Shown one piece after another: positions 40,465-49,052 of a stretch of 64,000 bases of DNA. Numbering within the stretch: the first letter of the stretch is position 1; every line of letters starts with the position of its first letter. The notes under the pieces are model-generated. The model saw only the letters and a list, made by a program, of their open reading frames with translations, made no database searches and was not told the origin of the DNA. The position numbers were made by a program, and so were the translations under genes. The stretch comes from Nitratireductor sp. XY-223 (GTDB lineage: Bacteria; Pseudomonadota; Alphaproteobacteria; Rhizobiales; Rhizobiaceae): positions 186,001 to 250,000 of the forward strand of contig NZ_SPNT01000004.1 in assembly GCF_004959855.1 (NCBI RefSeq), in the 5' to 3' direction.

Positions 40465-40950
40465 ATGATCGCGCTTTTACCCATCGACATTTCCCACCGC
40501 GAGACGATTGCCGGCTGGCTGCACGATACCCGTGTGTCGAAATGGTGGGGCGATCCGTCGGGGCGGCTGGAGCAGTTCGACGAGACAGGACCGGACAATC
40601 ACGCGCTGATCGCCCGCGGAGGCACGCCCATCGGATATGTGCGCTGGGAAATGGTCGATCCGGATGCGCTGGCTTCGGTCGGGCTGAATGAGATCCCGCC
40701 GCGATCGATCGACATCGACATCTTCATCGGCGCGACGGACGCGGCCGGACGCGGCGCCGGGCCGGAGGCCCTCGAGCTGCTTTTCGCCCGCCTGGTTGAG
40801 ACCACCGACGCGCCCCTTGCCGGCCTTTGCACCTCCGTGGAAAACACCCGCGCCCACAGCGCATTTCGCAAGGCGGGTTGCGAAAGGCTGACGGATTTCG
40901 ACGATCCGACCTACGGGCCATGCCACGTCTTTGTGCGCTATCTCAGGTAG
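40465..40950 (+). CDS. GNAT family N-acetyltransferase (AAC(6')/RimJ-like)
   Basis: 161 residues from ATG 40465, with AAGGAGGAC upstream. The sequence ISHRETIAGWLHDTRVSKWWG, the CoA loop TDAAGRGAGPEALELLFARL and TSVENTRAHSAFRKAGCE match the AAC(6')-Ib/RimJ-like branch that acetylates aminoglycosides, protein N-termini or other amines. Without known active-site data the substrate is open; nearby genes give no clue. The end overlaps the stop region of the convergent isochorismatase gene by eight bases. Confidence 0.88.
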   Translation: MIALLPIDISHRETIAGWLHDTRVSKWWGDPSGRLEQFDETGPDNHALIARGGTPIGYVRWEMVDPDALASVGLNEIPPRSIDIDIFIGATDAAGRGAGPEALELLFARLVETTDAPLAGLCTSVENTRAHSAFRKAGCERLTDFDDPTYGPCHVFVRYLR

Positions 40951-41632
40951 AGCGGCCCGGATCCCGGGCTTCAAGGAGCCGCGCAACCTCGTCGGTGGTC
41001 ATGACGTCGGCGAAATAGAGCGCCAGGTTGATCAGGGTCGCCATGTGCTCCTCGTCGCTGCGGGTGCCGTTGGCGTCGGACACGAAGATGCTGTTGTAGT
41101 TGCGTTGCATCGCATCGCGCGTCGTCGCCTCGCAGCAGACGTTGGAAAGCGTGCCGGTGACGATCAGCGTGTCGCGCCCGGCTGCCTGTAGCTTCTCGTG
41201 CAGGCCCGACGAATTCGCAAACGCGCTGTGGCGGGTTTTCGTCAGGCGCAGATCGGACGCATCGACCTCGAGGGATTCATGAATTTCAAACCCGAACGTG
41301 CCCTCGGCAGTCAGTTCGATAATTCGCTTGCGCGTCGCCGGTGCGGCGAGGTTACGGCTCCAGGAGCGCCACGCATCGCTCGCGGTGTGCTGGGTCCAGA
41401 CAACCATGGCCCCGGCGTCGCGGCAAAGACGCGCCAGGCGGTTGATGTTCGGCACGATCCCTTCAAGGCCCGGAATTTCCGTCGGCGCATAGCCGGGCAC
41501 GAGAAACACGTTCTGCATGTCGAGGACCAGGAGCGCGGTGCGCGCCGGGTCGATCTCCTCGAAGAGATGCAAGCGGCCGCGGCGGGCAATGATCCGGTCC
41601 ACATATTGCTTCGGAATTTCGGTCGGATGCAT
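40943..41632 (-). CDS. Cysteine hydrolase, isochorismatase-like
   Basis: 229 residues from ATG 41632. The triad of the family is visible: Asp in ALLVLDMQNVF, Lys in RLTKTRHSAF and Cys in TGTLSNVCCEATTRDA. The family includes isochorismatase, N-carbamoylsarcosine amidase, nicotinamidase and biuret hydrolase. The N-terminal HLFEEIDPARTAL and long loop are typical of the N-carbamoylsarcosine/biuret-like group, so an amide or carbamoyl substrate is likely but not proven. Confidence 0.9.
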   Translation of the reverse strand: MHPTEIPKQYVDRIIARRGRLHLFEEIDPARTALLVLDMQNVFLVPGYAPTEIPGLEGIVPNINRLARLCRDAGAMVVWTQHTASDAWRSWSRNLAAPATRKRIIELTAEGTFGFEIHESLEVDASDLRLTKTRHSAFANSSGLHEKLQAAGRDTLIVTGTLSNVCCEATTRDAMQRNYNSIFVSDANGTRSDEEHMATLINLALYFADVMTTDEVARLLEARDPGRST

Positions 41633-41723
41633 GTATTGTCCATTTCTGTGCTGCCGCTCCAATGGTGCCACGGCAACGGGGCAGAATTTTTACGACGGCA
41701 GCAGCACACCGGGAGAGCGCTGG

Positions 41724-41906
41724 ATGAAAGACGACGGAAAAACGAGGATCATCGGTTATCACCATTTTCGCAAGCTGCCGACCGCCCGGCACGGGCTCGC
41801 GATCGCCGTCCTTTTCGTCGTCCTGATCCTGATCGCCGTTTTCCTTCAGCAGGCCGGCTTCTGGCCGGAGAGCTGGAATTCAAGCTTTGACGGGACCGGC
41901 GAATAG
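41724..41906 (+). CDS. Small single-pass membrane protein, unknown
   Basis: 60 residues from ATG 41724 with GGGAGAG upstream. One transmembrane helix (HGLAIAVLFVVLILIAVFLQQAGFW) occupies most of the second half; the first ~20 residues are charged and probably cytoplasmic. No family recognised. Short genes of this type are often real in rhizobia, but only the ribosome site and the helix support it. Confidence 0.55.
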   Translation: MKDDGKTRIIGYHHFRKLPTARHGLAIAVLFVVLILIAVFLQQAGFWPESWNSSFDGTGE

Positions 41907-41926
41907 GAGTTCAGCCGAAAACCGTT

Positions 41927-42148
41927 CTAGTTGCTACGCTTGTCGTTCCGCTTTGGTAGGCGCGCACGTGCCGGCTTGACATATCTAATATAGAATTCGC
42001 ATATCAAAACATAACTTATATAAATTGTAGACAAAAATACTACGAATGAAAATTCGTAAATATATGCAATAATAACACAAACTACTCCAATGCTTATTTT
42101 TGCCCAAAACGGGAGATTATCAATATATAACGCTAATTTTGTTTTCAA
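41927..42148 (-). CDS. Small AT-rich membrane protein, unknown
   Basis: 73 residues starting at a TTG with GAGGTGGG upstream. Two hydrophobic segments follow (WAKISIGVVCVIIAYIYEFSFVVFL and IYISYVLICEFYI), then a basic tail (RARLPKRNDKR). Its bases are far richer in A and T than the surrounding genes, suggesting recent acquisition. No family recognised. Confidence 0.5.
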   Translation of the reverse strand: MKTKLALYIDNLPFWAKISIGVVCVIIAYIYEFSFVVFLSTIYISYVLICEFYIRYVKPARARLPKRNDKRSN

Positions 42149-42348
42149 AATTCGCCCACCTCAATCGACTCATTCAACCTGAATATAATATTCCGCGTAC
42201 GAAATGCCACAATATCTCCGTGATTTCTCACGGCGCCACCTCAACCCAGCCCCATCATTTTCGCATGGCAGACACCGCGATTGCGGGCTGTTGCCGCCAC
42301 AATTGATCCCCATTTCAGTTTGGAACAAATCGAGAAAGGAGAAAGACA

Positions 42349-42495
42349 ATGTCTGTGCTCGATAGATATAATTCATGGCGCAAGCACAACCGTGCAGCCA
42401 ACACGCTGCGGACGCTTTCCGACCGCGCGCTGGCCGATATCGGTGCGAGCCGCAACCAGATCGACGACTATGTCAGCCGCAAGCTCGGCGAATAA
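42349..42495 (+). CDS. DUF1127 small protein
   Basis: 48 residues from the ATG at 42349, preceded by AAAGGAG. The sequence (YNSWRKHNRAANTLRTLSDRALADIG..RNQID) is a typical DUF1127 motif: Trp-containing, arginine-rich and ending in a short helix. The family is widespread in alphaproteobacteria; some members bind RNA and link phosphate or stress responses to metabolism. A hairpin terminator with a T run follows at 42522-42550, so the gene is probably a short, strongly expressed monocistronic transcript. Confidence 0.88.
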   Translation: MSVLDRYNSWRKHNRAANTLRTLSDRALADIGASRNQIDDYVSRKLGE

Positions 42496-42521
42496 GGATC
42501 GTCGCTATACGAATTGAATCG

Positions 42522-42550
42522 GGGTGCTGAATGCTTTCGGCGCCCTTTTT
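42522..42550 (+). terminator. Rho-independent terminator after the DUF1127 gene
   Basis: A 10-bp stem (GGGTGCTGAA with TTCGGCGCCC, including two G-T pairs) with loop TGCT is followed by TTTTT. It ends 27-55 bases after the DUF1127 stop. Confidence 0.75.
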
Positions 42551-42611
42551 CGTGTCAATTCGCGCGGCGCTGCGCTAGATTTCGCCAACCTGTCCTGACT
42601 CGGAGTGTCCG

Positions 42612-43082
42612 ATGCGCCGCCTGATCTTTCTGCTTGTCTCGCACGGGGCCGCGCTGGCGGTCGGCTTCGCGCTCGGGATTTACTTCCTGCCCATCCTGAC
42701 CGCGCCGCCGGCGCCCGACGCTGCGGTTCTGGAGGAAACGGCACAAGCCGCACAATATTCGGCCGAATTCAACCGCGAGCTGCGCGGCAGCGATTTCCTG
42801 CACTGGGGCGAAGGCACCGTCAGCCTGACGCCTCAAAAAATCGTCCACGAGGGGCGCCTCGCGCCCGGCCCCGACTATAAGCTCTACCTCGTCAAGGAAT
42901 TCGTCGAGCACGAGGACGACTTCTTGCCGCTCAAGGACGCCTCGCCGCGCATCGGTGACATCAAGACGTTCGAGGGCTTCCTCGTCGATGTGCCAGAGGA
43001 CATCGACATCAATGAATACAACACCGTGCTGGTGTGGTGCGAGACTTTCGGCGAGTTCATCACGGCGGCGAAATACAGGTGA
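42612..43082 (+). CDS. DM13-domain membrane-anchored protein
   Basis: 156 residues. Residues 1-30 are a signal anchor (IFLLVSHGAALAVGFALGIYF). A DM13 domain follows (RGSDFLHWGEGTVSLTPQKIVHEGRLAPGPDYKLYLVKEFVEHEDDFL...NTVLVWCETFGEFITAAKYR), with its conserved cysteine in VWCE. DM13 domains are thought to act in electron transfer or redox sensing at the cell surface. The start has CGGAG upstream. The next gene encodes a multi-pass membrane protein about 30 bases downstream. Confidence 0.85.
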   Translation: MRRLIFLLVSHGAALAVGFALGIYFLPILTAPPAPDAAVLEETAQAAQYSAEFNRELRGSDFLHWGEGTVSLTPQKIVHEGRLAPGPDYKLYLVKEFVEHEDDFLPLKDASPRIGDIKTFEGFLVDVPEDIDINEYNTVLVWCETFGEFITAAKYR

Positions 43083-43113
43083 GCGGCTGCAGCCCATTGC
43101 CAGGGGGAACCAC

Positions 43114-43773
43114 ATGAAACCGTCGCGCGTTCTGCTGATTACCATTTTGGTGACAGCGGCATTTTATACCTACAGCTTCATTGCACTGGGCAGTGGGTTC
43201 CCGACCATCGAATCGACCGGCCAGGAAGTTGTCGACTGGTTCTCGAACAATGGCGGCAAGGCAAAGACCTACGCCTGGACAGCGGCGTTCTTTTCAATGG
43301 GTCTCGCCATTTTCGCCGGACAGGTGGCGGCGGTGCTGCCGAAGCCGCACCGCTACATCTTTTTCTCCGGAGTTCTCGGCTTTGCCATCACGGCGCAGGT
43401 CCAGGCATGGATCTGGGCGGGTCTGGCATTTCATCCGCAGGGCCTCGACCCGGCTACAGCCCGCACCATCTTTGACGTAGCCGCCTTCTGGGGGCCGCTG
43501 GTCAATGGCTCGACAATGACGATGGCCCTGCCCTTCGCTGCGTTGGGGCTCGGCGCGAGCCCGCTTGTCCCGCGCTGGCTGATGTGGCTCAGCGTGATCT
43601 TTTTTGCCGAACAGGCGATCGAGACGGTCACCGTATTCGGCGAGAGCGGCTTCATTGCGCCGGGCGGCACCATGAATGTCTATCTCGGCGGCGCACTGGG
43701 CTTTCTGTGGACCGGCGGCGTTGTCCGCTGGGCAATGCAACGGATGGACAGTGCGACCCTGCCGAAACACTGA
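43114..43773 (+). CDS. Multi-pass membrane protein, unknown
   Basis: 219 residues from ATG 43114, with AGGGGG upstream. About six membrane segments are seen, for example RVLLITILVTAAFYTYSFIAL, WTAAFFSMGLAIFAGQVAAVL and NGSTMTMALPFAALGLGASPL. No family is recognised with confidence. It lies just after the DM13 gene and ends 17 bases before the convergent reductase gene, so a link to DM13 is possible only from position. Confidence 0.7.
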   Translation: MKPSRVLLITILVTAAFYTYSFIALGSGFPTIESTGQEVVDWFSNNGGKAKTYAWTAAFFSMGLAIFAGQVAAVLPKPHRYIFFSGVLGFAITAQVQAWIWAGLAFHPQGLDPATARTIFDVAAFWGPLVNGSTMTMALPFAALGLGASPLVPRWLMWLSVIFFAEQAIETVTVFGESGFIAPGGTMNVYLGGALGFLWTGGVVRWAMQRMDSATLPKH

Positions 43774-43790
43774 CGTGTCGCCTCGCGAGC

Positions 43791-45419
43791 TTAACTCTCC
43801 TTGCCGGCTTCCTGCAGGTAAGACCAGACGCGGCTGATCACCACGGAGCCGTCGCCGACCGCCGAGGCGACGCGCTTGACCGAGCCGGCGCGGACGTCGC
43901 CGACGGCAAAGATCCCGGGATGGGAGGTTCCGTAGGCTGAAGCGGCGCCGACATCGGGGCCCGTCTTCACGAAACCCTTGTCGTCGAGTTCGACGCAGCC
44001 CGACAGCCAGGCGGTATTGGGCGCCGCGCCGACCATGACGAAGACGGCCGGCGTTTCGAGCCGCCAGTCCTTGCCGCTGCCCCTGTCGTGGATTGTCACG
44101 CATTCCAGGGTGCCGTCCCCCTGGCAGGCCGCGAGCTGCGATTGCGTGTGCAGCGTGATGGCGGGATCGTTCTCGAGCCGGTTACGCAGATAGTCGGACA
44201 TCGAGCTTGCCAGCGACGTGCCGCGAATGAGCACATGGACATGGTGTGCCGATCGGCTGAGGAACATCGCCGCCTGGCCGGCGGAGTTGCCGCCGCCGAT
44301 CACCACGACATCGCAGTCCTTGCAGTAGCGCGCCTCCAGATCGGTCGCGGCGTAGTAGATCCCTGCGCCCTCGAAATCCTCGTAGCCATCGATGGCAAGC
44401 TTGCGGTACTGCACGCCGGTTGCGACGACGATCGAGCGGGCACGGACCGCCTCGCCGTCTTCCAGGGTTACGCGAAATTCGCCCTTGTCCTCCGCAAGGC
44501 TCATGGCGCGGCGCGGAACAGCAAAGCGCGTTCCGAACTTGACCGCCTGCACCTCGCCGCGCCAGCACAGATCGGCGCCGGAGATGCCGGTGGGAAAGCC
44601 CATGTAGTTCTCGATCCGGCTTGAGGAGCCGGCCTGGCCGCCGATGGCGAGATCCTCGATCACCAGCGCCTTCATGCCCTCAGCGCCGGCATAGACGCCG
44701 GCGGCAATGCCGGCGGGGCCGCCGCCGACGATCAGCACGTCATAGATGCGCTCCGCCGACAGTGTGGCATCGAGCCCGAAATAGGCGGCAACCGCACGGG
44801 GCGTCGGGTTGGCGAGCGCGGTGGACGGCCCGAGGATGACCGCCGGGTGCGCCGGATCCAGATCGCACTTTGCAGCGATATCGGCCGCCTCGGGCGATCC
44901 GAGCGCCACCTGGCGGGCGGGAATGCGGTTGCGGTTGGCGAAATCGGCGATCCTGCGAATGTCACGGTCGGCCTCGCCGCCGAGCAGCGTCATGCCGAGC
45001 AGGTTGTTCTCGATCATGTAGCGGCGGCGAGCCGCAAAGACCGTGATGACAAGGTCGCCGAGTTCCGGGTCCCTGGACATCAGGTCGAGCATCTTCAGGC
45101 GTGGCACGCTGATGAGGCGGGCATCGGTGGCGGCGATGATGTCGACCTGCGCGCCGCCGCCGGAGAGGAAATCAATCTCGCCGATGAACTCGCCCGGCCC
45201 CATCGTGCCGAAGGGAAACGGGCGATTGGTGACCGGGTTGATCACATCGATCGTTCCCGCCTTGATATAGTGGAAATAGTCCTGCGGGCCGCCGACCTCG
45301 AAGATCTTCTCACCGGCCCCGTATGCGACCTCCTCGCCGATCTTTTCGATGGCCCGGACCTGCCGGGGCGAGAGCTTCTGGCGCGCCAGCGCGGCAAGAT
45401 CGTCGGCAAGGCTTTCCAT
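43791..45419 (-). CDS. cNMP-binding domain fused to thioredoxin-reductase-like FAD oxidoreductase
   Basis: 542 residues from ATG 45419. Residues ~20-130 form a cyclic-nucleotide-binding/CRP-like domain (GEKIFEVGGPQDYFHYIKAG.., GPGEFIGEIDFLSG); residues ~135-210 are a linker domain. The rest is a TrxR-type flavoprotein with IVGGGPAGIAAGVYA (FAD), VVVIGGGNSAGQAAMFLS (NADPH) and GIFAVGDVRAGSVKRV (FAD closure). The CxxC redox site of real thioredoxin reductases is missing, so electrons must go elsewhere. The cNMP-like domain may sense redox or nucleotide state; the electron partner is unknown. Confidence 0.88.
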   Translation of the reverse strand: MESLADDLAALARQKLSPRQVRAIEKIGEEVAYGAGEKIFEVGGPQDYFHYIKAGTIDVINPVTNRPFPFGTMGPGEFIGEIDFLSGGGAQVDIIAATDARLISVPRLKMLDLMSRDPELGDLVITVFAARRRYMIENNLLGMTLLGGEADRDIRRIADFANRNRIPARQVALGSPEAADIAAKCDLDPAHPAVILGPSTALANPTPRAVAAYFGLDATLSAERIYDVLIVGGGPAGIAAGVYAGAEGMKALVIEDLAIGGQAGSSSRIENYMGFPTGISGADLCWRGEVQAVKFGTRFAVPRRAMSLAEDKGEFRVTLEDGEAVRARSIVVATGVQYRKLAIDGYEDFEGAGIYYAATDLEARYCKDCDVVVIGGGNSAGQAAMFLSRSAHHVHVLIRGTSLASSMSDYLRNRLENDPAITLHTQSQLAACQGDGTLECVTIHDRGSGKDWRLETPAVFVMVGAAPNTAWLSGCVELDDKGFVKTGPDVGAASAYGTSHPGIFAVGDVRAGSVKRVASAVGDGSVVISRVWSYLQEAGKES

Positions 45420-45648
45420 TCGGACCTCTCCCTCGGGGATTTGCCCTCGAAGATAGGGCCTCACGCGGATGGCGCAATGAAAAAGGCGATGAATTGAGGA
45501 ACGCCGGCCAAGGCGCGCGCAACGGAGCCGCTACCAGCGCAGCGTGTGCATTGCGGCGGCAACGGACAATATTCCAGTAAATTTAGCCGGCGAAATTGCG
45601 TGAGGTGCCTGTATCGCGAACACGAATTGCGCTAAGGCCGACCTCGCA

Positions 45649-46545
45649 ATGGACAAAACCGTGGACACGAGAACGCCGGCGACGACAAAGGCCGTTGCGC
45701 TGATGGTGGGCGCCAGCCTGCTGGTCGCGGCGACGTCGCTGATCGCCAAGCGGCTCGGCATTGAATCCGGCGCCGGCGCGGGTCTCAATCCGTTCCAGGT
45801 CAGCGCCGGGCGATTTGTCTTCGCGCTGCTCGCGCTCGGCGCATTCCTCTCTGCCGCGCCGGCATCCCGCCCCTCGCTCAAGGGCGCCCGCTGGTCGTGG
45901 CACCTGATGCGCTCGCTTTGCGGCTGGCTGGGGGTGACCTGCATGTTCGCGGCCGTCGCCCGCATGCCGGTGGCCGAGGCGACCGCGATCAGCTTCCTCA
46001 ACCCGCTCGTCACCATGGGCCTTGCCGTCTTGATCCTGGGCGAGCGCATCACGGTTCGCAAATACGTGGCCGCCGGCCTGGCGATTGCCGGCGCCCTGCT
46101 GATCCTGAGGCCCGGCACCGACGCTTTCCAGATGGCCGGCATCCTGGCACTGGCCGCGGCCCTGTTCATGGGGTTCGAAGCGATCTTCATCAAGCGCCTG
46201 AGCGATACCGAGCCGGCATTAAGGGTACTATTGATCAACAATAGCCTGGGCGCTTGCGTGTCGGTCATCGCAGCCAGTTTCGTTTGGAGCGTGCCTTCGG
46301 CCGAACAATGGGTGCTGCTCGTCGCGCTCGGCGTCGTCATGGTGTGCGCCCAATCGCTTTTCATCCAATCCATGAAGCGCGGCGAGGCCAGTGTCGTCAT
46401 GCCCGCCTTCTATACGGTGCTTGTCTTCGCCGCGTTTTATGACTTTGTCCTTTACGGTGTCCTGCCGTCCTATGCGGCCGTAATCGGCGCGGCGCTGATC
46501 GTCGCCGGTGCCCTGGCGCTCGCGGTGCGCCGATCCAGGGGATAG
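45649..46545 (+). CDS. EamA/DMT family transporter
   Basis: 298 residues with ten hydrophobic segments in two related halves, the standard EamA duplication (AVALMVGASLLVAATSLIAKRLG; VTMGLAVLILGERITVRKYVAAGLAIAGALLILRPG; LPSYAAVIGAALIVAGALALAVRR). The GExI-type loop between helices 4 and 5 is typical. Cargo is not predictable from sequence: amino acids, nucleotide bases or drugs are known for the family. About 230 bases of upstream sequence without a gene separate it from the divergent reductase fusion. Confidence 0.9.
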   Translation: MDKTVDTRTPATTKAVALMVGASLLVAATSLIAKRLGIESGAGAGLNPFQVSAGRFVFALLALGAFLSAAPASRPSLKGARWSWHLMRSLCGWLGVTCMFAAVARMPVAEATAISFLNPLVTMGLAVLILGERITVRKYVAAGLAIAGALLILRPGTDAFQMAGILALAAALFMGFEAIFIKRLSDTEPALRVLLINNSLGACVSVIAASFVWSVPSAEQWVLLVALGVVMVCAQSLFIQSMKRGEASVVMPAFYTVLVFAAFYDFVLYGVLPSYAAVIGAALIVAGALALAVRRSRG

Positions 46546-46673
46546 TTCGATGCGGCGGTCATCGCGGATGTTGCGCCCGGAATTGGCCTGAATAAGGGCT
46601 TACATAATCCGGCACGGTGATTCAGAATGCACCTGAACAATCCGAAAGGCTGGCCCGGAACAACGGAGCAAAC

Positions 46674-47684
46674 ATGATCGAGCGACTGACATCAAGGGCG
46701 ATGGCCGGGATCACCGCGGCGGTGCTTGCCGTAGGCATGACGGTCGGCGCGGCTGTTGCCTCCGACATTCCCGATACGCCGGAACCGGGTCCCATCCGCA
46801 TGGGCCTGGAGCCCTGGCTCGGCTACGGCCAGTGGCATATCGCCGAAAAGCAGGGTCTCTTCGGCAAGGTCGGGCTTGACGATGTCGTGCTGGTGAATTT
46901 CACCACCGATGCCGAAATCAACGGGGCACTCGCCGCCGGCGAACTGGACGCGGCCAATGTCGCGACCCATACGGCGATGGAGTTCGTCGCCGCCGGACTG
47001 GACGTGCATATCGTCGCGCTTCTGGATGTGTCGACCATGGCCGACGCCATCATCGCACAGCCGCCGATCGCCCTCGTCACGGATCTCGACGGCAAGCGCG
47101 TCGCCTATGAGCCCGGTTCGACGAGCGAGATACTCCTGCAATACGCGCTCGCACAAAACGGGCTTTCCATCGGCTACATCACGCCTGTGCCGCTGGAGGC
47201 TGCGGAGGCGGGCAAGGCGCTCGTGGAGGCGAAGGTTCAGGCGGCCGTCACCTACGAGCCCTACCTTTCCGTCGCCCGTAGCGAGGACAACCAATTGGAG
47301 ACGGTCTTCACCGCCGGCGCGGAGCCGGGCCTGATCTCGGACGTGCTCGTGGTGCGCGCGGATTTCGCCGCCTCGCGCCCGGGCGCGATCGTCGCGCTTT
47401 TGAAATCCTGGCAGGCGGCGCTCGATTTCTACGAGGCCGACGTGCCGCGCGGGCGGGCGATCATCGCCGGCGCCGTCGGCGCCGATCCGCAGGTTCTCAA
47501 GACCGCCTTCGACGGCGTCGTCTACTATTCGCTTGAACAGAACCGCAAGGTTCTCACCGGCACGTTCCTCACCGAGATCATCCCCGATATCGAGGACGCC
47601 GCGGTCGGCGCCGGGCTGCTCGACGGGCCGGTGGACATGAGCAAGGCCGTCGACGGGCGGTTTGTAGATGAAGCGGTGAAGTGA
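46674..47684 (+). CDS. ABC transporter substrate-binding protein, NMT1/NitT-TauT type (orphan)
   Basis: 336 residues from ATG 46674. A signal peptide (MAGITAAVLAVGMTVGAAVAS) is followed by a type II periplasmic binding fold of the NMT1/SsuA group (IRMGLEPWLGYGQWHIAEKQGLFGKVG, INGALAAGELDAANVATHTAMEFVAAG, KVQAAVTYEPYLSVAR). Such proteins bind sulfonates, nitrate, taurine or pyrimidine precursors. No permease or ATPase gene is next to it, so it must share a transporter elsewhere or have a sensory role. Confidence 0.9.
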   Translation: MIERLTSRAMAGITAAVLAVGMTVGAAVASDIPDTPEPGPIRMGLEPWLGYGQWHIAEKQGLFGKVGLDDVVLVNFTTDAEINGALAAGELDAANVATHTAMEFVAAGLDVHIVALLDVSTMADAIIAQPPIALVTDLDGKRVAYEPGSTSEILLQYALAQNGLSIGYITPVPLEAAEAGKALVEAKVQAAVTYEPYLSVARSEDNQLETVFTAGAEPGLISDVLVVRADFAASRPGAIVALLKSWQAALDFYEADVPRGRAIIAGAVGADPQVLKTAFDGVVYYSLEQNRKVLTGTFLTEIIPDIEDAAVGAGLLDGPVDMSKAVDGRFVDEAVK

Positions 47685-47719
47685 CCGCCGCCGGCGCATT
47701 GAGGTCTCGATACAGACTG

Positions 47720-47742
47720 CCGTCCGAGAACAGACGGATTTT
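47720..47742 (+). terminator. Weak possible terminator after the orphan binding protein
   Basis: Arms CCGTC and GACGG separated by eight bases are followed by ATTTTATT. The stem is short, so this is only suggestive. Confidence 0.3.
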
Positions 47743-47806
47743 ATTGTTCAACATCAATCGCTAAGATGTGCCGGCAACGTGAAATTCCGGATTGAGCGCG
47801 CGGGCC

Positions 47807-48547
47807 ATGTACGACCCAAAGGGAAACGGCAAAGACAGATCGGTTGAAAACGTTCAGTTTCTCGAAGCCGAACCGCCTGAACATCTGCGCGGCATTGTCC
47901 ATCGGTTTCTGGAGCTGCGCACGCTTTCTCCATTGTCGGACGACTATCGCTTCCACGCCCTGCCGGACGCGTGCACCTATGTCGTATTCGATCAACGCGA
48001 TCCGGGCGTCACAGGGGTTACCAGGCTGCGGGCTTCCTCCGAGGAGCTCAATCTGGGCACGTCCTTCCACTTTCTCAACATCCGGCTTTTGCCGGGTGTG
48101 TGGCAGGGCGGCCGTGACGAGACGTCTTATGGCCTCATACATGACGCCTACACCGGCAGCCTGCCGCTGATCGCCCTCAACCGGTCGCTGGCGGGGAAGG
48201 ATTTTGCGGCAAAGCAGTCGGCATTGTCCGAATTCATCGAAAGCCTGGTCGAAAGCGGGCGGGTTGTCGCCAACAGGGTCACGGAAAGGATTTTTCAGCA
48301 CCTCGACGACATTCACTCGGTCGCCGACATGGCGGCAGTGTCCGATTTGTCGCCGCGCCAACTGCAACGGGTCCTGAAGAAAACGACGGGCTTTTCCCCG
48401 CATGACTTCCTCAAGGTGCTTCGCCTGCAGCAGTCGTTGAACGGCGAGCCTTCCCTCGCCTACGCCGACCAGTCCCACTTTATCCATTCGTTCCGCAAGG
48501 CGACGGGCTATACGCCCGGAAAGTACGCCAGGAAGTTCGATGTCTGA
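47807..48547 (+). CDS. AraC family transcriptional regulator (N-terminal DUF6597-like domain)
   Basis: 246 residues from ATG 47807; a TTG at 47792 is an alternative. The first ~150 residues (EPPEHLRGIVHRFLELRTL..HALPDACTYVVFDQRD) match the sensor domain found in short AraC proteins with HTH at the end. The DNA-binding part is NRVTERIFQHLDDIHSVADMAAVSDLSPRQLQRVLKKTTGFSPHDFLKVLRLQQSL..YADQSHFIHSFRKATGYTPGKY. It probably regulates the VOC gene 70 bases downstream. Confidence 0.88.
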   Translation: MYDPKGNGKDRSVENVQFLEAEPPEHLRGIVHRFLELRTLSPLSDDYRFHALPDACTYVVFDQRDPGVTGVTRLRASSEELNLGTSFHFLNIRLLPGVWQGGRDETSYGLIHDAYTGSLPLIALNRSLAGKDFAAKQSALSEFIESLVESGRVVANRVTERIFQHLDDIHSVADMAAVSDLSPRQLQRVLKKTTGFSPHDFLKVLRLQQSLNGEPSLAYADQSHFIHSFRKATGYTPGKYARKFDV

Positions 48548-48616
48548 TATCTACAATACAGACCGGTAGCGGCTTGGTAGCCGATGGGCATATGCGACAA
48601 CGAACAGGAGTTGGTT

Positions 48617-48997
48617 ATGTCCAAAATGAACGCCGTTGGATGGTTTGATATCTACGTAAACGACCTTGATCGGGCGGTTTCCTTCTATCAGGCCGTGCTC
48701 GGCTGCACACTTGAGCCAATCGGCGATCCGACGGGCGAAAGCCGGATGATGAGCTTTCCCGCAGACATGAGCGCCTACGGCGCAGGCGGCGCATTGACGA
48801 AATCGGACCATGCCTCTCCCGGAACCGGCGGGACCGTCGTCTATTTCTCGTCGGACGACTGCGCGCTCGAGGAATCGCGCGTCGCGGCGGCCGGGGGAAA
48901 CGTGGTCCGGCCGAAATTCTCGATCGGCAAATTCGGCTGGGTGACGCTGTGCCAGGACACCGAGGGCAACATGTTCGGCATCAGCTCCATGGCCTAG
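48617..48997 (+). CDS. VOC (glyoxalase/bleomycin-resistance-like) family protein
   Basis: 126 residues from ATG 48617, AGGAG upstream. The betaalphabetabetabeta pattern of the vicinal-oxygen-chelate fold is seen in WFDIYVNDLDRAVSFYQAVLGCTLEP and ...VTLCQDTEGNMFGISSM. The usual metal His in the first strand is Asp (WFDIY), so it may be a non-metal binder. It follows the AraC gene on the same strand and is probably its target. Confidence 0.88.
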   Translation: MSKMNAVGWFDIYVNDLDRAVSFYQAVLGCTLEPIGDPTGESRMMSFPADMSAYGAGGALTKSDHASPGTGGTVVYFSSDDCALEESRVAAAGGNVVRPKFSIGKFGWVTLCQDTEGNMFGISSMA

Positions 48998-49052
48998 CGG
49001 TGGTTCGCCGGGCACACAGCGCGACTTTGCCGCTGCCTTCAAGGTAATTGAC

